Below, piece after piece: positions 6,912-13,093 of a stretch of DNA of 33,872 bases (position 1 is its first letter; each line of letters begins with the position of its first letter). Below the pieces are notes generated by a model. The model made no database searches and had not been told where the DNA came from. It saw only the letters and a program-made list of their open reading frames with translations. A program made the position numbers and the translations under genes. Source of the stretch: Phycisphaerales bacterium (GTDB taxonomy: Bacteria; Planctomycetota; Phycisphaerae; Phycisphaerales; UBA1924); assembly GCA_029260315.1 (NCBI GenBank), contig JAJDDM010000035.1:1-33872 (forward strand), written 5' to 3'.

Positions 6912-8207
6912 ATGGCATCCATCGGACGCGAGGGCAAGCGCGGCGAGCGCAAGCGCATCCTGTTCCGCGACACGAGCGGCAAGCAATGCACGCTACGGCT
7001 CGGCGAGTGCTCCGACCGTGCGGCGCAGAGCGCGCTGGCGGGTTTCGAGCGCGTGCTGGAGGCCAATCGGCTCGGCACGTCGATCCATCCGGACGGCCTG
7101 CGCTGGCTAGAGGCGATCGACCATCGGATGCACGCGCGGGTCGCAAAGTGGGGCATGGTCGAGCCACGCCAGACGGCGGACGTGGTGACGCTCGGAACGC
7201 TGCTGGACCGCTTCGTTGCGGCGGCGAGCGTGAAACCGTCTACGCTGGCGGCGTACAAGCAAACCACCGACAGCCTGCGGGCGCACCTGGGCGAGCAAAC
7301 CCCGCTGGCGTCCATCGCGCCCGCCAACGCGGACACTTGGCGGAAAGCGATCGCCGATTCGGGGCTCGCCCCGGCGACAGTGGCGAAACGGGTTCACGTT
7401 GCCAAGGCGATCTTTCGGAAGGCGGTGAAGTGGGATCTGCTCGTCAAGAGCCCCTTTGCCGATCTGCGGGCCGGTTCACAATCCAACCCCGACCGATCGC
7501 ACTATGTGACGCGAGAGGCGACGGCGGCGATCCTCGCGGCGTGTCCCGACGACCACTGGCGGGCGATCGTGGCGCTGTCGCGGTACGCGGGCCTGCGCTG
7601 CCCCTCTGAGATTGTCCTGCTCCGCTGGGGCGACGTGAACTGGGATCGGGGGCGTTTGACGGTGCGATCCCCGAAGACGGCGGGGCACGCGGTGCGCGTG
7701 GTCCCCATCGCTCCGGAACTGGAGCCGATCCTGCTGAGCCTGTTCGGCGATGCCGAGCCCGGTGAGGACCACGTCGCCCCCCGCCTGCGGGACGCGGGCG
7801 CGAACCTGCGGACGCACTTCGGGCGGATCATCGCCAAGGCGGGCGAGAAGCCCTGGCCCCGCCTATTCCACAACATGCGAGCGTCCTGCGCCACGGACTG
7901 GGTGGAGCGATTCCCGGCCCACGTCGTCGCGGGCTGGCTCGGCCATAGCCCCCTGATCGCGGCCCGCCACTATCTGCAAACCCGCGATGCCCACTTCGAC
8001 CTTGCGACGGGCAAGGGCGAGCCCGCGCCGGAAGTGGCAACAAAAACGGCAACACACGCGCGCCCAAGCGAAACCACCGGCGAACACGCCGAACGCCAAA
8101 CCCCTGCAAAACAAGCGGTTTTGGCGGGGAGTGGTATCCGGTGTGACGCGGTGGAAAGCGGGGAAATGGGCGTAACAGGACTCGAACCTGTGACCTCTGC
8201 GATGTGA
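6912..8207 (+). CDS. int: Tyrosine recombinase (integrase), integrated-form C-terminus (431 aa)
   Basis: ATG 6912 has GAAGGGA upstream. A SAM-like core-binding domain (about 92-185: VTLGTLLDRFVAAASVKPST) precedes the catalytic domain with R229 (AGLRCPSE), K255 (SPKTAGH), H320-x2-R323 (LFHNMRAS), H345 (GWLGHSP) and nucleophile Y354 (ARHYLQT); all active-site residues are present. The enzyme should insert and excise the element at tRNA-Val. After Y354 a 60-residue polar linker leads into the att core. The last 13 residues (MGVTGLEPVTSAM) are read from the antisense strand of the tRNA gene. In the circle this end would be replaced by the 80-residue tail at 479-721. The gene thus has two alternative C-termini depending on integration state. 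Confidence 0.92.
   Translation: MASIGREGKRGERKRILFRDTSGKQCTLRLGECSDRAAQSALAGFERVLEANRLGTSIHPDGLRWLEAIDHRMHARVAKWGMVEPRQTADVVTLGTLLDRFVAAASVKPSTLAAYKQTTDSLRAHLGEQTPLASIAPANADTWRKAIADSGLAPATVAKRVHVAKAIFRKAVKWDLLVKSPFADLRAGSQSNPDRSHYVTREATAAILAACPDDHWRAIVALSRYAGLRCPSEIVLLRWGDVNWDRGRLTVRSPKTAGHAVRVVPIAPELEPILLSLFGDAEPGEDHVAPRLRDAGANLRTHFGRIIAKAGEKPWPRLFHNMRASCATDWVERFPAHVVAGWLGHSPLIAARHYLQTRDAHFDLATGKGEPAPEVATKTATHARPSETTGEHAERQTPAKQAVLAGSGIRCDAVESGEMGVTGLEPVTSAM
8036..8054 (+). repeat. Candidate integrase arm-type site, right arm
   Basis: Partner of 545-563: two GGCAACA heptamers starting at 8036 and 8048 with aaaac between them. It lies inside the 3' part of the integrase gene, 113 bp before the core. 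Confidence 0.5.
8167..8187 (+). repeat. attR core within tRNA-Val
   Basis: This is the second copy of the 21-bp core. It covers the discriminator base, the 3' acceptor strand and most of the T-arm of the tRNA. Because the right junction reconstitutes the whole tRNA, integration leaves tRNA-Val functional in sequence. Confidence 0.92.
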
Positions 8208-8240
8208 ACACAGCGCTCTAGCCAACTGAGCTATACGCCC
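8167..8240 (-). tRNA. tRNA-Val(CAC)
   Basis: On the - strand the 74-nt sequence folds as a full cloverleaf. It has a 7-bp acceptor GGGCGTA/TACGCCC, D-arm GCTC/GAGC, anticodon stem CTGTG/CGCAG with loop TTCACAT (anticodon CAC), T-arm ACAGG-TTCGAGT-CCTGT, and discriminator A. CCA is not encoded. A TACAAT box about 10 bp upstream (8250-8255) could be its -10 element. The gene is the attachment site of the element and has lost its downstream flank to the insertion. Confidence 0.95.
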
Positions 8241-8285
8241 GACGCTCCCATTGTACCGCGCCCAACCACCCCCGGCGGGGCCGAG

Positions 8286-8315
8286 TTGACGCTCGCCCCG
8301 TCCTGCCGGTACAGT
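8286..8315 (+). promoter_or_regulatory. Candidate promoter of the lipoprotein gene
   Basis: TTGACG (8286-8291) and TACAGT (8310-8315) are separated by 18 bp and lie 25 bp before ATG 8341. AAGGAG at about 8329-8334 is the ribosome binding site. Confidence 0.45.
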
Positions 8316-8340
8316 TGCCCTCTGCCACAAGGAGCACGCC

Positions 8341-8976
8341 ATGACCACCCTCTCGCGCCTCGTCATTCTCACCATCCTGTTGGGCCTCTCGGCGTGCGGG
8401 CAGAAAGACGCCGCCGACGACGCCGTCGCATGGCTCGAACGCGCCTTCCGCTCCGGCGACATCAAACAAAGCCTCACCACCGGCGAGCGCGTCGCCTTCA
8501 GCCGCATCGACGGCCTCCGCCGCCGCGGCTCGCACGTCGTCGAGGGCATGGGCATCCAGTACCGCTTCGTCCGCGTCGAGGCCGTCCAGCCGCTCGCCGC
8601 CGACCTCGAGGAAGACGACGGCGCGGGCAACAAGCGCAAGCGCGTCTCCGACGACCTCTTTAAGCGCGTCCAGGACGGCGAGATCACCCGTGTCGCCGAG
8701 GTCCACGCAGAGGTCCTGCCCGATCGCGACTGGCTCCAGGAGCACGCCATGGAGATGGTCAACGCGGGCGCTTCCGCCAGCGTCTCGGCCTTCCAACGCA
8801 CCTTCATCCTCGTCCACGACGGCGAAGACTGGATCCTTGCGCGAGGGGCCGCCGAGAACGCCGGACGCCGCCTCTTCGGCGTCTACCGCTCCACCGACGC
8901 CCTCAAACCCAAGGTCACCAGCCGCGAGCTCGCCGACCGCCTCGTGACGACGGCACCGCTCACCCCCGAAGGGTGA
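8341..8976 (+). CDS. Predicted lipoprotein of unknown function (211 aa)
   Basis: ATG 8341 follows AAGGAG at good spacing. The N-terminus is a lipoprotein signal: a short hydrophobic run (RLVILTILLGLSAC) with a lipobox ending at C19, so the mature protein should be lipid-anchored in the cell envelope. The rest is soluble, with charged helices and a strand-rich part (about 150-185: FQRTFILVHDGEDWILARGA) resembling NTF2-like folds of small secreted planctomycete proteins. It lies convergently with the selenoprotein genes. Function is unknown. Confidence 0.75.
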   Translation: MTTLSRLVILTILLGLSACGQKDAADDAVAWLERAFRSGDIKQSLTTGERVAFSRIDGLRRRGSHVVEGMGIQYRFVRVEAVQPLAADLEEDDGAGNKRKRVSDDLFKRVQDGEITRVAEVHAEVLPDRDWLQEHAMEMVNAGASASVSAFQRTFILVHDGEDWILARGAAENAGRRLFGVYRSTDALKPKVTSRELADRLVTTAPLTPEG

Positions 8977-9040
8977 GATCGCCGCCGCTCACCCCCGATC
9001 GATCACAGCTGTGCGCCGGCGGGCCGAATCCGTAAGCCTT

Positions 9041-9075
9041 GCACGCCCAGCATCAGTGCGCCACGCCGGGCGTGC
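9041..9075 (-). terminator. Candidate transcript-end hairpin after the peroxiredoxin-like gene
   Basis: GCACGCCC (9041-9048) and GGGCGTGC (9068-9075) are perfect inverted arms around a 19-base loop, 64 bp past the stop at 9139 and between two convergent genes. There is no T-run on either side, so factor-independent termination is doubtful. Confidence 0.3.
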
Positions 9076-9138
9076 GCCACTGAGAAGGCCCGGATATTCG
9101 GGGCTCCGTCAACACGCCGCGAGGGTGTCCGTGTCTGC

Positions 9139-10107
9139 CTAGCCCGCGTTGCGCTTGCGCTGCACGCGATCCAGCTCGCCAAGCACACTCGTCCAATCCG
9201 GGCGATGGCGGATCATGCTCGGGAACTCCTGACGCACGATACCGTCGCGATCGATCAGATAGGTCGAAGTCCGCTCATACCGCGCCGTCTGCTCGCGACC
9301 GACGTCGTAGACCAGCTCAAACCGCGGCCCGCCCTCGAAATGCCGCAGAAACTTTGCGTGCGACTCGCCGTCGGTATCTTCCTGCGCGATCGCGATGACA
9401 ACCGCGCCGCGCGACTCGACCTCATCGTACATCTTCTGCAACTGGACCAGTTGCCTCGCGCAGAACGGTCACCAATGCGCCCGGTACGTCGTGATGATCA
9501 CGTCGTGCTTACCCTTGTAGTCGCTCAGGTGAACCGTCGTACCGTCCGCCCGGGGCAGCTCAAAGTCCGGCGCCTTCTCGCCGATGCTCAGCGCTCGCTC
9601 GCCGGCGGGACCCCAGCGCGAGTTTGTCGAAGGGGTCGAACTCGAAGCGGTCGAGCCCGCGACCAGCGGCAGATCCACCCGCCGCCGCACGAACCGGGCC
9701 GCCTCCTCGCCCTCCTTGCGGACATACGCAACGAGGTTGACCCCGATCGTCTCGCCCGGGCTCACGACCCGCAGCGGAATCTGTGAGCTGCCCGCATCGA
9801 TCATCCGCTCGAACGGCGCGAACAGATAGTCATTGCGAGCTTGCGCCCGCCCCTCAAGAACCTTGCCCTCCAACGCGGCACCCTCGCCCGGATCCAACTG
9901 GAGCAGCGGCTTAGGAAGCCCCGCTTCCGACGCGCTCCAGCCGTCCCCGATCTCGACCGACACCGTCATCTCGACGACGCCCTCGATCGACGAAGGCATG
10001 CTCGCCGTCAGCTTCACCGCCGGCTCCTCAGCCAAGGCGCTCATTCCCAATGCCGAAACCGCAAGCGCGGCGACGAGCCTCGCCGACCGCCGAATCACTC
10101 GGATCAT
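9139..10107 (-). CDS. Peroxiredoxin-like selenoprotein, exported (322 aa, Sec213)
   Basis: The frame is open except for one TGA (9471-9469) in YRAHW-U-PFCARQ. This is the AhpC/TSA-like motif W-C-P-F-C with Sec in place of the first Cys, giving a U-x2-C redox pair. The order is: signal peptide (to about residue 26), a strand-rich domain of about 120 residues resembling the N-terminal domain of DsbD, a Ser/Thr-rich linker, then a redoxin domain (APDFELPRADGTTVHLSDYK to the end). GGAGG at 10115-10119 is too close to ATG 10113 but 7 nt from ATG 10107, so I start there. The likely role is reduction of peroxides or disulfides outside the cytoplasm. Reading the TGA as Sec is supported by the Sec machinery next door and a SECIS-like hairpin 15 nt downstream. 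Confidence 0.88.
9439..9453 (-). promoter_or_regulatory. Bacterial SECIS candidate of the peroxiredoxin-like gene
   Basis: CAACUGGUCCAGUUG begins 15 nt after the UGA and folds into a perfect 6-bp stem with a GUC loop (or 5 bp with GGUCC). Bacterial SECIS elements sit inside the reading frame just after the UGA and show a G at the start of the loop, where SelB binds. Confidence 0.7.
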
Positions 10108-10114
10108 GGTCATT

Positions 10115-10119
10115 CCTCC
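10115..10119 (-). promoter_or_regulatory. Shine-Dalgarno that decides the peroxiredoxin-like start
   Basis: GGAGG stands 1 nt before ATG 10113 but 7 nt before ATG 10107. The normal spacing favours the second ATG, two codons downstream, with protein start MIRVIRRSARLVAALAV. Confidence 0.6.
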
Positions 10120-10168
10120 AGATCATCACACGCCCAGATCAAAGCATTGAGTCGTCGCAGCTCGTCCA

Positions 10169-11575
10169 TCATGGCAGCGCGATCTCGAAATCCTGCCGGA
10201 GATACAGGCACGTCCCATCCGCGCCCTCACACACATAGTACAGAACATGCCCGCCGAGCTTGCGCGGCCCCGATGCTTCGCCACCATCCACTCCAGCCTC
10301 GCCATCGCGAACCTCGGCCTCCACCCGCCGAAGCTCATCGCTCACGGCAGAACCCGAGGGCATGGGCGGCGAAACGAGCCTCTGATCCACCGCCCAGCCC
10401 TCGGGGGGATCGAACCACACAACCGTCGGCTCGACCTCGTTGTTCCAGTGGGCATCAAGTTTCGCGTTCGCCCGCATGAGCACATGCACCCGATACGCCG
10501 CCCCGCCGCGCGATGTCGTCGCCGGAACCACCACCGACTCAATCTCAATCAGCCCCTTGGTGTCCCGAATGATCCGCCGTTCGGGATCTGGTTCTTCCGC
10601 GGCCGCTTCTGACTGAGCCCACTGGCGCATCGGCTGGGCAAACTCCGACCCGCTGGGCTCCACCGCGATCGCCACCGGCTCCTCGCCGCGCGCCCGGATC
10701 TCCTCGCGCGCCGTTGCCACCCAGTCATAGAACGGGTACGGCTTATCCAGCCTCGGCCCATACTGCTGGATCCGCCGACGCCAGATGTACTGATTCGGAT
10801 CCAACTCCAGCGCCCTCGCCCAGTGCGCGACGGCCTTGGCGAAATCCCCCGCCTTGCGATGCTCCGAGTCGTAGCGCATCCGATACATCACGCCCCGCCG
10901 AAAGTGGCTCGCCGCGTCGTCCGGATCGTTCTTCGTCACCGACCCGAGCAGCCCGATCGCGTTGTCCCGAAAGTCGGGGTTGCCCACGCCCGCCATCGCG
11001 TTGCGCAACGCCTTGCGCCGCACCGGATCCAGCGTGTCGCCACGATCACCGATCGCCGAGGCGTCGAACTCCTGCGCATTGCCGGGCTCGGGCGTCGCCG
11101 GCGCAGCGCTGACAAACTCCTCCAACGCATCCGTCGAGCGCGGATTGATCGCTCTGACCACCCCCGCCTCATCAATGAAGAGAGTAATCGGCACCGCGCT
11201 CACACCCAGCAGATTCAGCGGATCCACCATGATCGGAAAGTCCATCCGCTTCCACTGCATGAACAGCGCGCAGCGATCCGGATGCTGCTCCTGGATCAGC
11301 CCGACCGTCCGGACCTTGCCCGCCTCTTCGAGAGCCTTGGTTCCTGCGTGCCACCCGGGCACGACGCGTCGGCACCCCGCTCACCAACTCGCAAACACAT
11401 GCAAAACGACCTTCTCGCCCCGGAAGTCCCGGATGCTCATCGGAGAGCCATCCTCCAGCGCCGGCAGCGAGATCGCCGGAAACGCCTTGCCGACCTCGAT
11501 CCTCGGCGGCTCAGCCGCCTGGGCCACAGTCGAGCCGATCAGCATCACCATCACCATCGCCGTGAGCAGTCGCAT
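10169..11575 (-). CDS. Thioredoxin-like selenoprotein with long C-terminal extension, exported (468 aa, Sec65)
   Basis: ATG 11575 has GGAGG upstream and starts a signal peptide (MRLLTAMVMVMLIGSTVAQA). A redoxin domain follows (GKAFPAISLPALEDGSPMSI) whose active site FASW-U-AGC holds Sec65 and Cys68, with TGA at 11383-11381. The domain continues through VGLIQEQHPDRC, with VSAVPITLFIDEAG as the cis-Pro strand. After residue 170 come about 300 residues: TPR-like helices (AVAHWARALELDPNQYIWRR) and a C-terminal strand-rich domain with a Cys pair (LYYVCEGADGTCLYL), similar to the DsbD N-terminal region. It is probably a periplasmic thiol-disulfide enzyme. The next gene starts 61 bp after its stop; a terminator lies upstream of it. 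Confidence 0.87.
11348..11362 (-). promoter_or_regulatory. Bacterial SECIS candidate of the thioredoxin-like gene
   Basis: GUGCCCGGGUGGCAC starts 18 nt after the UGA, with a 5-bp stem GUGCC/GGCAC and loop CGGGU. It is the weakest of the four by stem length, but the loop again carries GGU. Confidence 0.6.
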
Positions 11576-11634
11576 GATGCGCACCTCCACCAAAGAGGAT
11601 ACCGCCGCGGCCCTGCCGACGCGCCCGCGCATGG

Positions 11635-11658
11635 AAAAGGCCGGCGCGAGCGCCGGCC
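11635..11658 (-). terminator. Intrinsic terminator after the deiodinase-like gene
   Basis: On the - strand GGCCGGCGC-TC-GCGCCGGCC is a perfect 9-bp stem followed by TTTT. It lies 60 bp past the stop at 11718 and before the thioredoxin-like gene, so those two genes are probably not fully co-transcribed. Confidence 0.7.
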
Positions 11659-11693
11659 CGGTGAATCCCCCGGTGAATCCCCCGGTGAATCCA
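11658..11693. repeat. Three tandem copies of a 12-bp unit
   Basis: The unit ccggtgaatccc repeats three times without mismatch directly beside the terminator stem. Its role is unknown, and it may be a slippage product. Confidence 0.8.
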
Positions 11694-11717
11694 ATGGTAT
11701 CGCAGACATGATCTCGA

Positions 11718-12731
11718 TCAGCCCGCCTTCTTCGTCCCGCTGCAGGCGATGGTCATCCCCTCGCCGTGCCCGGTCCACACACCCTCAAACTCCCCATCGC
11801 CGAGCGTGCCCTCAAACGTAAACACCTGGTTCTCCGGCGTGGTGACCGTCATGCGCAGCGCGCGCCCCTCAAGGACGATGCCGTGCAGCTTCGCGGGCTC
11901 GGTTTCAGTCTCGATCGAGACACTGCCCGAGCGAGCATCAGCCCCGATGACCATCTCCCCCGTCATCTTCTGATCCTCGATGTCGAAGCTCAGCTCCCAC
12001 GTCCCCGCGAGATCCGCCAGCCTCGGCATCCCATAATCCGCCGCCACCGCGTCCGCCGGCAACGCCGGCTCCACGCCCTTCTCGCGATACGCCTTCAGCC
12101 ACGCGCTCGTCTGCTCCAGCGCCGGCACGAACCCCCAAGGCCCGCGCCCCGCCGCGACCGCCACACGCCCATCCTTCCGCACCACGAACACCCGATCCGG
12201 CCACGCGCTGTACGCCTTATTGACCTTGTTGTCCATCCCGTCGATCACCGTCGGGATCGTCAGGCTCTTGTCATCCAGCAGCTTCGAGGCGACCTCGCAC
12301 CGCTCGCCGTAGCTCGTGTGCTCGGTGATTCCAAGCTCCTTGGCATAGCCCACCGGCCACGACCCGTCCGCCGCGTGCGCCTCGTTGATGTACACCAGCC
12401 GAAACTCGGCGATGTCCTTGTAGTCCTGGTACATCTTCTCCATCTCGCCAACCTGGCGAAGGAATGGCGGTCATGTGTAGCTGCCGAAGAACAGAATCAC
12501 CGGCCGCTTGTCGATGTTCGTCGCCAGATCGAAAGTCTTCTCTCCGTCGAGGCTCTTCAGCGCGATCGCCGGGGCGCTCTGCCCGACCCTCGGCGCCTTG
12601 TCCTGACGCCGCATCTTCTCGCGCAGCTCCTGCATCTCCTCCTGTGTGCGAGGCTGCCTCGGCGTCGCGTCTTGCGCAATCGCCGCACCCCCGAACAGGC
12701 CCAGCAACGCGACCGTGACTCGTAAACGCAT
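11718..12731 (-). CDS. Iodothyronine deiodinase-like selenoprotein, exported (337 aa, Sec87)
   Basis: ATG 12731 has AAGGAG upstream and begins a signal peptide (MRLRVTVALLGLFGGAAIAQ). The core is a thioredoxin fold with the deiodinase signature: FFGSYT-U-PPFLRQ (TGA 12473-12471), VYINEAHAADGSWPV, IPTVIDGMDNKVNKAYSAWP and VFVVRKDGRVAVAAGRGPWG. These match the vertebrate DIO motifs FGSxTUPxF and EAHxxDGW. Animal enzymes remove iodine from thyroid hormone; bacterial relatives are known, but their substrate is not settled, so a redox or dehalogenase-like role is only possible. After about residue 225 a strand-rich domain of some 100 residues (LAGTWELSFDIEDQKMTGEM and on), absent from animal DIO, is attached. 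The gene follows tRNA-Sec by 135 bp. Confidence 0.9.
12445..12459 (-). promoter_or_regulatory. Bacterial SECIS candidate of the deiodinase-like gene
   Basis: UCGCCAGGUUGGCGA starts 11 nt after the UGA, with a perfect 6-bp stem and the three-base loop GGU. Confidence 0.75.
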
Positions 12732-12866
12732 GGTGATCTCCTTGGGAACGTCCAGGACTCGACAAGCGTACCGCCAACCTCGCCGTCGCGATTCGCCATT
12801 GTTTCGCCTGAGCTGCGAGTTCTGCCCAATGCCAAAGGAAACCTTGGCAAATGGTCCTGGACGCAA

Positions 12867-12962
12867 CGGGAGTGGATGGGAATCGAACCCACCAGGGACC
12901 TGTCTCCAGACCCCTCAACGGGTTTGAAGCCCGCGGCCGCCACCAGGCGTGCTGTCACTCCC
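12867..12962 (-). tRNA. selC: tRNA-Sec(UCA)
   Basis: On the - strand the 96-nt sequence starts GGGAGTGA and ends CCACTCCC-G. The anticodon arm GCGGG-CTTCAAA-CCCGT has anticodon TCA. It has the long extra arm (TTGAGGGGTCTGGAGACAGG region), a short D-loop (CGCC-TGGT-GGCG) and T-loop TTCGATT typical of tRNA-Sec. The acceptor is 7 Watson-Crick pairs plus an A-C mispair at the eighth position, where bacterial tRNA-Sec normally has eight pairs. CCA is not encoded. It lies between selA and the first selenoprotein gene, on the same strand as all of them. Confidence 0.95.
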
Positions 12963-13000
12963 ACCCGAGCGTAGGCCATCTATTTGTGTACGAGCGCAAT

Positions 13001-13093
13001 AGAGGCCCTGGCGCAAGCCTGGGCTTTGGGGGTCGTCCGAGGGGTCCGTTGTTCACGGTCGACCAACGAGCCCAGCCTCGCGCCAAAGCCTCT
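13001..13093 (-). other. Long stem-loop between selA and tRNA-Sec
   Basis: On the - strand the arms 13093-13069 and 13025-13001 pair over 25 positions with one mismatch (three G-U pairs) around a 43-nt loop that has its own small hairpin (CGTTG...CAACG). The stem begins within the selA stop codon and ends 38 bp before tRNA-Sec. No T-run follows. It may end the selBA transcript, block read-through, or be a processing site for the tRNA. Confidence 0.6.

Larger units (their letters stand above)
480..8187 (+). mobile_element. Integrative element inserted in the 3' end of tRNA-Val(CAC)
   Basis: The 21 bases at 480-500 repeat exactly at 8167-8187, the latter being the 3' end of an intact tRNA-Val gene. 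The integrase gene abuts the tRNA end, the usual layout for tRNA-targeted elements. All genes lie on the + strand: integrase tail, two small ORFs, a 378-aa unknown, two HTH_17 excisionase-like proteins, a winged-helix protein, a DUF3987 primase, a TubC_N-like protein, an XRE regulator and the integrase. No capsid, portal, terminase, tail, lysis, relaxase or conjugation gene is visible. The content recalls phage satellites or small plasmid-like integrative elements that encode replication but borrow transfer functions. That classification is inference; the boundaries are read directly from the sequence. Confidence 0.9.

Noticed and set aside
8092-8137. Hairpin in the integrase 3' end as a replacement terminator for tRNA-Val
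   Set aside because: An imperfect stem exists (CGCCAAA.../...TTTGGCG) but without a T-run, and it lies in coding sequence; support is too weak.
11658-11693. CRISPR-like repeats
   Set aside because: Three adjoining 12-bp copies have no spacers, and no cas gene is present.
9139-12866. Three pairs of broken genes (frame breaks at 9469, 11381 and 12471)
   Set aside because: Each break is a single TGA at the catalytic Cys position of a redox motif, followed by a hairpin, beside selA, selB, selD and tRNA-Sec. Sec readthrough explains all three better than decay.
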